Origin: Deltaproteobacteria bacterium
Lineage (GTDB): Bacteria > Myxococcota_A > Polyangia > HGW-17 > SLPX01
NCBI GenBank assembly: GCA_021162935.1
Contig: JAGGXR010000029.1
Coordinates: forward strand, 1-64,000
DNA: 64,000 nucleotides
Direction of reading: 5' to 3'
Shown here: positions 35,471-45,000 of the stretch, piece after piece
Layout: each line of letters starts with the position of its first letter
Position numbering within the stretch: the stretch's first letter is position 1
Made by a program: the position numbers and the translations under genes
Notes under the pieces: model-generated
Told to the model about the DNA's origin: nothing
Seen by the model: the letters and a program-made list of their open reading frames with translations, nothing else
Database searches by the model: none

Positions 35471-35833
35471 ATGAATGACACACGAGGACGACCAGAGAAC
35501 ACAAGGGCACATCCTCGGTACGATATTCGAATCGGTGCCGATGTTCAGGCCGGCGATAAAGTGATCACGGCCATGACGAAGAACTTGAGCTTGGGGGGGG
35601 TGGGGCTGGTCCTGGACCGGGCCATACCGGAAGGCATCACCATCTTGGTCACGCTTTTCGTCGTCTTGGAGGACGTGGAAGATTCGGCCACTGAGCCGTT
35701 CGAGATCGGGGCTCGGGTTGCGTGGTGTCGACGCATGGGACCTGAGACCTACGAGGCCGGTTTGGCCTTCGAGGCCATGACTGCTGAGAGGCAGGTGTTC
35801 CTTGGTCGATACCTGGCTCTCCAGCCGGGGTGA
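35471..35833 (+). CDS. PilZ-domain protein
   Basis: 120 aa from the ATG at 35471. PilZ motifs are RxxxR ('TRAHPRYDI') and N-x-S-x-G-G ('NLSLGGVGL'), intact. It lies 8 bp after the first PilZ gene, so the pair is co-transcribed. Identity with its neighbour is low outside the motifs, so this is an old duplication or independent acquisition. An eight-G run (about 35594-35601) inside the gene is a possible slippage site. Confidence 0.88.
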   Translation: MNDTRGRPENTRAHPRYDIRIGADVQAGDKVITAMTKNLSLGGVGLVLDRAIPEGITILVTLFVVLEDVEDSATEPFEIGARVAWCRRMGPETYEAGLAFEAMTAERQVFLGRYLALQPG

Positions 35834-35855
35834 CTCGAGGAAAGAAGGTGTGGGC

Positions 35856-37235
35856 ATGAGAGCGTGGCTGGGGTTGTGGCTTGGGGTTGGTCTGGTGGTG
35901 ATGCCTAGGCCGGCGATGGCGAAGGAGTCCTGGACCCTCGATTATTCAAGTCCGGGACAGGACAACGCGATCTACAGCCTGTCGGCGATCGACGGCATGC
36001 ACGCTTGGGCGATTGGCGTCGACGGCGGGGGCGGCAATTCTCAGGCCGTTGGCCTGAGGACCTCCGACGGACACGCATGGAGCCAAATGGCGCTTCCTTC
36101 GGTCAGTGCCGGCCAGATGGAGTTCGTCATTTTTCTGCGCGTTGCTTTTGCAGATGACCAAAATGGCTGGATTGCCGGATCCAAGGTGTCCATGACCGGT
36201 GAGGAGCCGTTCCTGTGGAAGACGACCGACGGTGGAAGTTCCTGGACTCAGGTCTTTCAGTCATCCAAGAGCTTGGCTGATCTTCAGGCGTTGCCCTCGG
36301 GCCAAGTTTTTGGCGTGGGCGAAGGTATCGTCGTCTTGTCCCCGGACGGAGATCAGTACCAGGAGGTGACGCCCCAGTTGCCCGATGGAATGTCTCTCCA
36401 GTCCATTTCTATGTTGAACCCCAACTGTGGTGCTGCGGTGGCCACGACGGCAGCAGATTCTGGCACGGACAAGACGGCCATCCTGTGGACGGACGATGGC
36501 GGGCTGTCGTGGAAGGTACGTGCCGATTCACTCCCTGTCCGGGGTGACGGACTGTGGTTCGTCAACGGGAACCTGGGCTGGCTGGCGGCAGAAAAGGACG
36601 GTGCCGGTGTGGTCGCCTGGACGGACGATGGTGGTGCCACATGGACTGATGTTTCGGTTCCGGATCATTCTGCGGTCATGGGCAACGATCCCGTTCCCGT
36701 GACGAGCTGCAACGATGTTCGGTTCTTTGACGACAAGAGAGGTGTGGCCCTGTGTCTGTGCTGCACGGCGGAATGCGATGGCGGAGAAAATTCGCATCCC
36801 AGCTATTTGACTGCGTTGTTTTGGACCGACGACAGCGGTCGGACTTGGACCATGGATCCCGACTATGAACCTGTCATGAAGGCCGACCCCTTCGGGGACA
36901 TGGTCAAGTATTCGGGGATGGTGACCATGGCGTTCCCCAGCCCAAATCGAGGTTTTATGGCTGGGCAGAACAACCTCGTTCTTGGCTATGAAGCAGATCA
37001 ACCCGAGGCGGACGGCTGGGCGAGCTTTCCTTGCGACAACGGGAATCAGAACAACAACGCCAACCAAAACACCAATCAGAACGACAACGCGAACGGAAAC
37101 ACAAACGGGTCGGGAAACGGCTCCGGCGAGGATTTGGCGGGTTGCGGGTGCCGCCATACTGGCAGCGGAGGGGCCTGGTGGCTCGTGTTTGTCTTCGGGT
37201 TGGCAATATGGATTCGCCGCTTCGCAAGGGTGTGA
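35856..37235 (+). CDS. Secreted beta-propeller protein with MYXO-CTERM-like sorting tail
   Basis: 459 aa from the ATG at 35856 (GAAGG 8 nt upstream; the longer frame starts inside the PilZ gene). Signal peptide ends near 'RPAMA'. Blades with 'WKTTDGGSSWTQVF', 'LWTDDGGLSWKV', 'AWTDDGGATWTDV' and 'FWTDDSGRTWTMD' form a BNR/sortilin-like propeller, also carrying a Cys cluster (CLCCTAEC). A low-complexity Asn/Gly/Ser linker (~415-430) leads to a C-terminal Cys-containing motif 'GCGCRHTGSGG', one hydrophobic helix and Arg residues. This is the tripartite layout of MYXO-CTERM signals, which anchor proteins at the surface of Myxococcota. Confidence 0.8.
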   Translation: MRAWLGLWLGVGLVVMPRPAMAKESWTLDYSSPGQDNAIYSLSAIDGMHAWAIGVDGGGGNSQAVGLRTSDGHAWSQMALPSVSAGQMEFVIFLRVAFADDQNGWIAGSKVSMTGEEPFLWKTTDGGSSWTQVFQSSKSLADLQALPSGQVFGVGEGIVVLSPDGDQYQEVTPQLPDGMSLQSISMLNPNCGAAVATTAADSGTDKTAILWTDDGGLSWKVRADSLPVRGDGLWFVNGNLGWLAAEKDGAGVVAWTDDGGATWTDVSVPDHSAVMGNDPVPVTSCNDVRFFDDKRGVALCLCCTAECDGGENSHPSYLTALFWTDDSGRTWTMDPDYEPVMKADPFGDMVKYSGMVTMAFPSPNRGFMAGQNNLVLGYEADQPEADGWASFPCDNGNQNNNANQNTNQNDNANGNTNGSGNGSGEDLAGCGCRHTGSGGAWWLVFVFGLAIWIRRFARV

Positions 37236-37269
37236 CCGGTCTCCGTCGCGTCCCATCGTTGGATTTTTC

Positions 37270-38358
37270 ATGATGATGACATCCGTTGAGCAGGAAAATG
37301 CCGTCGTGCGTCGGCCGAGCCTCCGTGTTTTCGTTGGTGACGTCCGTATCGGCAACGGCGCTCCCGTCGTGATCCAGTCCATGATCCGCACGCCGTTGGG
37401 TCGGGTCGAAGCGGCACTCGACGAGATCCGTGAACTGGCCGTGGCCGGGTGTCAGGTCGTGCGAGCGGCGCTTCCGGACCCTTCGTTGCTGCATCAGTTT
37501 GAGCAGGTTGCGGCTGAATCACCCCTTCCCATCGTGGCCGATGTCCATGCCCCCATCCAATTGGCCGCGGACGGCATCCTGGCCGGTGCGGCTGCGGTCA
37601 GGGTCAATCCCCTGATGCCTGGTCCCTTGCGGGAATGGTCACGATTGGCTCATGTCGCAGCCGAGCACCATGCGGTCGTTCGTGTGGGGCTCAACGTCGG
37701 CCGTTGGCCGTCCGAGCGGACGCTGACCGCGGCGGCGTTGGTCGATGCAGTTGAGTTGGCCACTGAGCGGTTGGTGCAGGCTGGGCTCGAATCCATCAAA
37801 GTCTCGATCAAGGCCACGGATTCCTGGTTGACCATCGAGGCCAATCGGTTGTTGTCGCGTCGCGTTCCTTGGCCCGTGCATTTGGGGCTCACCGAGTCGG
37901 GGACCGCCTGGTCCGGGGCGATCCGGTCAGCCGCAACCCTTGGAATACTTCTGGTGGAAGGGATCGGTGACACCATCCGCATTTCTTTGAGCGGTCGGGC
38001 CGTGGACGAGGTTTTGGCTGCCAGGATCCTCCTTCGGACTCTGGGCCTGCGTGCGGATGGCGTGCGGGTGACTGCCTGCCCAGGCTGTGGCCGGGCCCAT
38101 CAAGACGTGGCCGCAGCGGCGCAGTGGGTGGAGCGGGAACTGGCAGATCTCGTTGTCGGTATCGACGTGGCTGTCATGGGTTGCGAAATCAATGGGCCGG
38201 GAGAGGCGCGTCATGCGGACGTGGGCATCGCTGCGACCAAGTCGGGATGGGTGCTTTTCAAGCAGGGTCGACAGGTGACGCAGCTCGGTCCGAATCAAGG
38301 GCCCGTGCGTCTCGTGGCCGAGGCACGACATTTGGCCCTCGCGAGGGAGCGTCGGTAG
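37270..38358 (+). CDS. ispG: 4-hydroxy-3-methylbut-2-en-1-yl diphosphate synthase (GcpE)
   Basis: 362 aa. It has the TIM-barrel start ('APVVIQSMIRT', 'GCQVVRAALPD', 'PIVADVH', 'AAAVRVNP') and the [4Fe-4S] domain with 'TACPGCGRA' and 'VMGCEINGPGEA', which supply the three Cys and the Glu ligand. It catalyses the penultimate MEP-pathway step to HMBPP. Three consecutive in-frame ATGs at 37270-37278 leave the exact start open; the ribosome site is weak. Length matches the short bacterial form. Confidence 0.96.
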   Translation: MMMTSVEQENAVVRRPSLRVFVGDVRIGNGAPVVIQSMIRTPLGRVEAALDEIRELAVAGCQVVRAALPDPSLLHQFEQVAAESPLPIVADVHAPIQLAADGILAGAAAVRVNPLMPGPLREWSRLAHVAAEHHAVVRVGLNVGRWPSERTLTAAALVDAVELATERLVQAGLESIKVSIKATDSWLTIEANRLLSRRVPWPVHLGLTESGTAWSGAIRSAATLGILLVEGIGDTIRISLSGRAVDEVLAARILLRTLGLRADGVRVTACPGCGRAHQDVAAAAQWVERELADLVVGIDVAVMGCEINGPGEARHADVGIAATKSGWVLFKQGRQVTQLGPNQGPVRLVAEARHLALARERR

Positions 38359-38388
38359 GTCAGGCTCTCCGGTGGTTTCGTCGGGGTT

Positions 38389-39240
38389 TTAGAAATACAG
38401 GAGACGATCGATGTTTGCGCGTTCCCACGTTTTCGCGTGTGGGTAGTATGGGAAGGCTCGTTCGTGGGCCCGGAATTCAGGAGTGTGGAACTGACGACGG
38501 CCGTCTTTGATGGGGATGGGATGCACGTGGTGGAGCATCTCGTGGTAGATGACCGTCTCGATGAAGTACCGAGGCACGAACGGCCGATCCAGAGCCGGGT
38601 GGATTCGAATGAGTTGGTCCTCCACCGAGTAGGAGCCCATCTTGATGCTGTGGTGCCGCTTCGGTCTCTTTTTGTTGGGCCGGCCCCAGGTGATGCCGAG
38701 TTCCAGGGCTCCGCCGAAGTAGACCAGGTTGAGTCGATCGAAGAGTTCCTGGAGATCCCAGACCTTCCCTTTCGTGTTCAGGGTGGGTTTGGGGGTCGAT
38801 CGCGCAGGCTTCGTTTTGATGCGGTCCTGATGGTCGTCGATGTATCGATCCAGCACGGCGGACGCCGCCGCGTCGCGTCCCACGATGTAGGCAGCCAGCG
38901 CGCGAACGACGTTTGCATCGGCCGTCAGAAACATGTGGTGGATGCGCACTTTGTACGAGTCACCCGAGCGGCGTACGGACAGGAGCGTGCAGCGATTGTC
39001 TGTGGCCACGAGCTCCACCTTGGCTGGCACATGTGCCTGGATGCGCCTCGTGAGTCGGTTCAGCATGGTTTCGTCGATGGGACCGGTCAGGGGGAGATTC
39101 GCTTGGGGTACGGGTTTGCGCGCCGTGCGTGCGGCATCGGACCGATTGCGTCGTCGCCTTGAGCGAACCGTGGGGCGCGAGGACGCAGAGCCTGGACTCC
39201 GTGCAAAGTCGAAGCTGATCTGTTTGGGTTCGTGTGCCAT
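38389..39240 (-). CDS. SprT-like zinc metalloprotease
   Basis: 283 aa from the ATG at 39240; frame upstream of it looks non-coding and a promoter lies at 39343-39371. The basic N-terminal ~60 residues are followed by an alpha region and a SprT-like domain (~170-283) with 'HEMLHHVHP' supplying two zinc His and the catalytic Glu, and 'RQFHTPEF' supplying the probable third ligand. SprT/Spartan proteins degrade DNA-crosslinked proteins, though bacterial relatives are little studied. Target unknown. Confidence 0.85.
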   Translation of the reverse strand: MAHEPKQISFDFARSPGSASSRPTVRSRRRRNRSDAARTARKPVPQANLPLTGPIDETMLNRLTRRIQAHVPAKVELVATDNRCTLLSVRRSGDSYKVRIHHMFLTADANVVRALAAYIVGRDAAASAVLDRYIDDHQDRIKTKPARSTPKPTLNTKGKVWDLQELFDRLNLVYFGGALELGITWGRPNKKRPKRHHSIKMGSYSVEDQLIRIHPALDRPFVPRYFIETVIYHEMLHHVHPIPIKDGRRQFHTPEFRAHERAFPYYPHAKTWERANIDRLLYF

Positions 39241-39547
39241 GGTTATCGAGCTACCGATAGCGTAATTGGTGTTTTTTCGGTCCGGAGACCTCATTGACAC
39301 GGACATTTTGAGTCCGTGGGTTTTGTTTTCCCAACAGACAAGAGTATAGCGGCGCCTGTGTGGATTGGCAAATTTGATGCCACCATGACGGCGTTTCTTG
39401 CGGTCTGAGGCTGGGCCGTCTACAAAGGAAGAGATACGTTTGTTTTTTTCGACCGAATGTCCGCAAGATGGCATGTCTGTCCCCTTCTCACGGCTTCGGT
39501 GCTGGTATCAGTCGTCTACGTGCGGGTCATAAGGAGCTTGTGAGGCA
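39241..39547. other. Intergenic region between divergent genes
   Basis: Contains the sprT-like promoter (39343-39371) and a 7-bp hairpin CACGGAC/GTCCGTG (39298-39318) followed on the plus strand by TTTTGTTTT. On the minus strand the hairpin would lie in the 5' untranslated leader of the protease mRNA. No gene seen. Confidence 0.5.
39343..39371 (-). promoter_or_regulatory. Sigma-70-like promoter of the SprT-like gene
   Basis: Minus strand TTGCCA (39371-39366), 17-bp spacer, TATACT (39348-39343), about 100 bp upstream of the ATG. Confidence 0.6.
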
Positions 39548-40477
39548 ATGATGATACGGAAGAGTTGGATCTCGGTGGCCGTGGTGGTCGGGTGTTTGTG
39601 TGCTGCTGCAGGGGCCAACGCCGAGGAACCCATGACCATCAGGGCGATGGGTATGGGTGATGCTTTGGGTGCAGCGGCCTCAGGCGACAACGCGTTGTTC
39701 CTCAATCCTGCCGGGATGAGCCTGGTGAACGCATATTCCCTGACAGGCTGGTATCAGTATGCGGTTCGTCGCGAGGGACACATTGCGCACGTGTCCGTGG
39801 TGGACGCTGTGACTTCTCGCAGGGTGCATGCGGGTCTTTACTACACGTTCCACTATTCTCGTCCCGAAGTGTTCGAGCCGCGACTCCAAAGGAGCATCAA
39901 GCTCAAGGTGCAGGGACATGAGACCGGTCTCGCCATTTCGGTCCCGATTGGCCAGTACGTTATATTGGGCGCTCAGGCGTCTTATGTGTTTCTGGAGCGG
40001 ACGACCCAGGTGCCTGGCGACGAGGAAGGAAAAACAACAGATGCGTCCACCAAGAAGAACACCACGGGGATCACCACCGGGATCGTGATTCGTCCGACCC
40101 AGTCCTTCAATATCGGCGTGGTGGGTCGGAATCTGGTTCCCACCCACACGATTGAAAATCCCACGGAACTCATCGTTGGTGCGGCTTATTCATTCAAACG
40201 CGTGGTTCTGGTGGATTGCGACCTGGTTCTGAACTTCGACACTCCGGAGCGTAAGCAGATGGTCGGCGTTCGCGGCGGACTCGAGGTGTTCATCAAAGGC
40301 CAGTTTTCGATTCGTGGTGGGACTTGGTATGCTGGTTATCCCGGGGCCACCTACGTGACGGCTGGATTCGGGTACATCTCGACGAAGGTCGCTGTGGATG
40401 TTGGGTTCGCTCAGCAGGTGGACGGCGGCGTGGAAACACGTTTTGGCCTTGGTTTGAGGCTGTTCTTCAATCAGTAG
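39548..40477 (+). CDS. Outer-membrane beta-barrel protein (PorV/FadL-like)
   Basis: 309 aa. Signal peptide (~1-25, CAAAGANA). It then has 'AMGMGDALGAAASGDNALFLNPAGM', reminiscent of PorV/UPF0164 and FadL-family barrels, and alternating amphipathic strands to a C-terminal aromatic-ending strand (GLGLRLFFNQ). About 14 strands are plausible. Substrate unknown. It ends 22 bp before the sigma gene and may share its transcript. Confidence 0.75.
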   Translation: MMIRKSWISVAVVVGCLCAAAGANAEEPMTIRAMGMGDALGAAASGDNALFLNPAGMSLVNAYSLTGWYQYAVRREGHIAHVSVVDAVTSRRVHAGLYYTFHYSRPEVFEPRLQRSIKLKVQGHETGLAISVPIGQYVILGAQASYVFLERTTQVPGDEEGKTTDASTKKNTTGITTGIVIRPTQSFNIGVVGRNLVPTHTIENPTELIVGAAYSFKRVVLVDCDLVLNFDTPERKQMVGVRGGLEVFIKGQFSIRGGTWYAGYPGATYVTAGFGYISTKVAVDVGFAQQVDGGVETRFGLGLRLFFNQ

Positions 40478-40499
40478 AATGGGACGGAGGAGACGTTTT

Positions 40500-41096
40500 T
40501 TGGGGCGTGACGAAGAAAGGCCACTCGTCGAGCGACTCTGGGCAGGCGAAGAGCTGGCCTTTGCCGAAGTGGTTCGTACCTACCAAAATCGGATTTTCAA
40601 CATCGTTTTTCGAATGCTTTCGAATCGGCAGGAAGCCGAGGATGTGGCCCAGGAAGTATTCGTCTCCTTTTACACGTCCATCCATCGTTTTCGCGGAGAC
40701 TGCAGCATCAGCAGTTGGCTGTACAAGATTGCGATCAATCAATGTCGGAATCGAATCAAATACCTTCGTCTTCGGCGGGTGACGCGCGACGACAGCTTCA
40801 ACGAACGTTCGCTGCGTGGTATTGCCCACGACGACGTGATCGGGGCGCCGGATTTTCAGGCACAAGTTCCTCGTCCCGACGATTTGGCCGAAGGGCTCCA
40901 GATGGAGCGATTCATTCAGGAGGCGCTCACGTCGCTCGAAGAGGATCAACGGACCCTCATCGTGTTGCGTGACATCGAGGGGCTAACGTATCAGGACATG
41001 GTCGAGGTGCTGGACGAGCCGCTTGGGACCATCAAGTCCAGGCTCCATCGTGCGAGGATGGCGCTCAAGGACAAGTTGGCCAGGCTCTTGAAGTGA
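40500..41096 (+). CDS. ECF-family RNA polymerase sigma factor
   Basis: 198 aa from a TTG at 40500 preceded by GGAGGAG at 7 nt; the ATG at 40479 adds seven residues but has no ribosome site. Region 2 (FAEVVRTYQNRIFNIVFRML, DVAQEVF) and region 4 (SLEEDQRTLIVLRDIEGLTYQDM, GTIKSRLHRAR) are complete. It directs RNA polymerase to an unknown regulon, and is overlapped by its anti-sigma gene as GTGA. Confidence 0.95.
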   Translation: MGRDEERPLVERLWAGEELAFAEVVRTYQNRIFNIVFRMLSNRQEAEDVAQEVFVSFYTSIHRFRGDCSISSWLYKIAINQCRNRIKYLRLRRVTRDDSFNERSLRGIAHDDVIGAPDFQAQVPRPDDLAEGLQMERFIQEALTSLEEDQRTLIVLRDIEGLTYQDMVEVLDEPLGTIKSRLHRARMALKDKLARLLK

Positions 41097-41611
41097 CGGA
41101 GCGGGAGGTGTCCGTGGACCACGAAGCAGTCAAAATGCTATTGAGTGATTACCTTGATGGTATGCTCGACGAGGACGAGCGACGCCAGGTGGATGAGCAC
41201 CTTGAGGCTTGTCCGTCCTGCCGAAAGGAACTCGACGATCTTCGCAAGACGGTCCAGGTGCTCGCGGGTCTTCCGTCGGTCGACGCCCCCGAAGGCTTCG
41301 TTTCTGCCGTGCGGAGTCGCCTGCGACGTCGGGGCCGTCTGCGACGTCGCGAGGAAACCAGGAGCCTGCTCAGGCAGAAGGTCCCGTTCGAGACCATTTG
41401 TCTGCTCATGCTGCTCGTTCTCGCAGCTCTCTATATCATGCTGTATCTTTTGCCTCAGATGGAGGTGACCATCCAGACGGAGCCGAATTTGGGAGTCAAG
41501 TCGATGTCTATGCCGAGGCGATCCATGGATACCCCCAAGCATCTACAATCACCGCCGGCCTCCAGATCCTCCGACAGGCCTCCAGCTTCCATGTCGGGTC
41601 CGAGTCGGTAG
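41093..41611 (+). CDS. Zinc-finger anti-sigma factor
   Basis: 172 aa from the GTG at 41093, overlapping the sigma stop. The N-terminal ZAS domain has the canonical H-x3-C-x2-C ('HLEACPSC') with an upstream His, binding the sigma factor and zinc. One membrane helix (~102-122, ICLLMLLVLAALYIMLYLL) separates it from a periplasmic Ser/Pro-rich tail of ~45 residues that probably senses the signal. This is a membrane-tethered ECF regulatory pair. Confidence 0.93.
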   Translation: MTEREVSVDHEAVKMLLSDYLDGMLDEDERRQVDEHLEACPSCRKELDDLRKTVQVLAGLPSVDAPEGFVSAVRSRLRRRGRLRRREETRSLLRQKVPFETICLLMLLVLAALYIMLYLLPQMEVTIQTEPNLGVKSMSMPRRSMDTPKHLQSPPASRSSDRPPASMSGPSR

Positions 41612-41715
41612 GAGTACCCCCGAACAACGAATCATCCAGAGCGTTTGGAGATCCTGCCCGGTGGCCTTCATGCTGCGTGGTTCAGGCGCAGCCGTTTGGC
41701 ACGAAACGGTAGGAC

Positions 41716-41922
41716 TCACAGAGGCTCGTTGTAGAAGAGCGTGATGGCGATGCAGTGGAACGCCTCATCGGATGATTGGGTGACCACGGTGTCCACGACC
41801 TCGATTTGGGGATTGTGTCTCACCCAGGCCGTGACCTTTTCGCCAAGGTGTTCCCGTTCCTGCGCCATGGTGGCGCTGAATACCTTCACGCCGTTGAATT
41901 GCTTCGTTTTTTCCGTCACCAC
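41716..41922 (-). CDS. Small conserved-looking protein of unknown function
   Basis: 68 aa from a GTG at 41922 (or the next codon, also GTG) with AGGAG 9-12 nt upstream. It shows alternating alpha/beta character ('GVKVFSATMAQEREHLGEKVTAWVRH', 'EVVDTVVTQSSDEAFHCIAITLFY'), compatible with a compact alpha/beta fold such as a dodecin-like strand-helix-strand. I do not recognise the family. No signal peptide. Confidence 0.55.
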   Translation of the reverse strand: MVTEKTKQFNGVKVFSATMAQEREHLGEKVTAWVRHNPQIEVVDTVVTQSSDEAFHCIAITLFYNEPL

Positions 41923-42083
41923 GCCATACTCCTATTCTTTGGCTTTGTGATCGGGGCGTTCATCCACCCGCATGCTTTGACTGGCTTTTACCTGGCTCCA
42001 TCGCACAAGTCAAATCTCCAAGAGTCCATAGAAGCCGCGGCGTCCTAGACGGATTCACAGGAGCCTGCCAGCGATGCGGACGA

Positions 42084-45000
42084 TCAGATCACCACAGACA
42101 GACCGAGTTGATCGCGGAGCGCCAGGAAATCGTCCGACAGTGCGAAACGGACCAGGCTCTGACGGAAGGCCGGATGAGTGGGCAGGCGGTCGAGCACGGG
42201 TTTCACGTCCCCCACCAGTAAGAGCGTTGCTCGGGCTGCCGTCGATTGAACACCGCGGATCCAGCGGCTTACGCTCAATGTCTTGTTTTTCTTGGTGAGT
42301 TCGACGAGCCGATCACGCAGTTCGGCCTTCGCCTGCTCGGGCAGGCCTTCGAGTTGCTTAACTCGATTTCGAATGGTTCCATTTGGGTCTTTGATTTTGA
42401 TCTTGGGAGCCACGAGCAGCATGAGGGCGCTGACCAGTTCTTTTGCCTGCTGGGATGTCATGGTGGCGGCGATGGCAAGGCCCGGCCGCGCCATCGGGAG
42501 GATGAGTGCCAGGTCTGCTGCTAGGACGCGATGGTCCTGTTCGGCGAAACAGTCTGGCGAGACGAGAATCCTGGGGTCACATGGTGATACGATGGTCGCC
42601 CTGCGATCGCCCAGGTCGGCCGAAACAGAAACCTTTGGCTCAGCCGCATTCGTGACCCAGCACAGATAATCGAGGACCCGCCCAAAATGATCCCGGTTTT
42701 CTTCGATGTCGGCTGGTTCGTGATCCTCGGGCTGCACGATGGCGAAATTCGCATCGGCCAGCACGGAGAAGACGGCGGCAACATTTTCTTTGTCGCCGGG
42801 ATGACGGAGGCGTCGCCATTTTCCTTCGTCGATGGAGACCTGCGCCCGCTGCAGGAAGCGAGGTCGATAACGACGATGGTAGGCGAGGACCTCCTGGTCG
42901 TGGGAAGCCAGAGCAGCCGCCACGGATGCAGTTACAAAGGCTTCATCGTAGCGATTGGTCTCGATGGCTCGATGGAAGAGTCGTTCAATGGGCGATAGGT
43001 CCTCGGGGTTCTCCATCCAGGTGGGCAGTACGGTGTTCCGCTCATGCTGCCAGGACAAGGGCTTTTGGGAGAGGCTGTTGAGCGCTGCGACGAGCGTAGG
43101 ATCGTCTGGGGCCAGCGTCAAAGCCATTTCGATGCAGGTTCGTGCCCCTTCTGGGTCCTGGAGACGATCACGGTGCAACGCTGCAAGGCTTTTCCACAGG
43201 GCGAGCACCCGATTCGGGGAACGGCCTTCGAGGCGCTGGAGCAGTTTTCGGTGGAGACGGTCCAGGCGGCCCCAGTCGCCCTGCTTGGCGAGGGTCTCGT
43301 AGACGACTTGAAAGGCCTCTTCGTGTTGGGGGTCGATTTCCAGAACGTGTTCCAGGTGGTTCACCGTCAGGGATGTGTCCGAGCGGGCAGCAGCGATTTT
43401 CCCCAGGAACAGGTGCGCCGAGATTGCCTCTGGGTCCATGGAAATTGCCTGATCGAGCAGGGGCATGGCCAGGACGATTCCTCGTTGGTCGTCCGGTGCA
43501 GAACGAAACGCCGCCCACGCGTAATAGGCGTAATAGTCGGGTACTTCCGGGTCGGTTTCCGCCGCTTGGCGGAAGCTCTCCATAGCCAGATCGAATCGGT
43601 TCTCTCGAAGGTGCTGTTCTCCTTCTCGAAACAGAAGTTCCCCTTCGAGGGGGTCACTGCTTTGGGGCCTGGTCTGCTGGGCGAGTCGGTTGTCGTAATC
43701 TCTGCGCAGGACCGGATCGGTCAAGACATGGTAGGCCTGGCTGAGTTCATGAACGATTTCTTCGAGTTTTGGGTGGTCTGTGCCGAGATCCAGATGCAGG
43801 AACTGCGCCGGATCGAAACGCGTCATGAGGTCCTGATAGGCCTGTTCGATGGCGCGAGGATCCGCCTTGGGGCCTACCCCCAAAAGTTCATAGTAGTTCT
43901 TCTGACGGAGGTCGAGATAGGCGGAAAGCACCATTTTGCGGGCTTCGGCAGCAGACCGGACGCCGTTTTTGGCCGGTATGGCGCCGATTTCGGGCGAGAT
44001 CGGTATTTCGATGACCTGGGAGTCTTCGGGTGTGCCGGCCTGTTGCTCCTCGACGGGAGAAATGTTGGTGACCACAGAGACTTCGTCTTCACCAAAGAGT
44101 TCTCGATAAAGGACCTGCTCCTGGCTGTCTTGGCTGTCCGTCCGAAGTTCGGTGGCTGCATGTTTGAGTTGCTCGAGCCCCAGTGGATCGATGGGCTCGG
44201 CCATGGGCCGGCTCTGTTCGCGCTGCTGCCCCAACGCGGCCATGCTGGTTTGGAGGAGCGCGTTGAGGTGGGTGTAGAGGATCAAGGGGTCGAGCCCCTG
44301 ATTGAGCAAGTCATCAGCCGTGCGCGTTCCCGAGATCCGTCGTAGGAGCGTGTCGCCGAAAACACGAACAAATGTTTCCTGGTAGCGCAGGCCCCGTTGG
44401 GTCAAGATGATGGGCCGCCCGCGTTTGTCCGCAAGATTTTCGGCCACGTCGTCGGGGTTCGTGACGCGTTTGAGTCCGAGCAGGACGATAGTGGGACCGT
44501 CGATGGTGCAGCCGGGCACCTGTTTGGCGAGGCTCTCTCCCGGCTCGAATCGGAACGTCCCTTCGCTCCAGCGCAGACTGTTGATGATGCGAATTTTCAC
44601 TAGGGCCGTGTAATGTCGTAAGACATCTTCTTCCGAGAGCCAACCCAAAGACACGAGGGTCTGCATGACCGTGGCGTTGTCCCGTTTCGCGACGCTGAGC
44701 AAACGGGCGTGCTGTTGTTCATCCAGAATGTGCTTGACCACAAGGTAGTGACTGAAAGATTCGTTCCGCACGTTGGATTCAGCGGCCACCGGGCTGCCCA
44801 GGACGAAAAAGACGGTCTTCGTGACCCGACCACGACGCAGGATGAGCTGCCCGCTTGCCAGTGTCTCCATCGCTTCGAACATGAGATCCGCTGGACTGTG
44901 CTTCGAGAGGTTGCCCTGCCAGGGTTCCTCTGGCTGTGCCTTGGGTGGTTGGTCCTCTGCCTTGCTGGGGCGCTGGCCTCGTTGTTCCAGCATGCGTTGG

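Noticed and set aside
43044-44345. 433-codon plus-strand frame antisense to the 1094-aa regulator
   Set aside because: No family motifs; the opposite strand has receiver, DUF4388 and J-like domains in one continuous frame.
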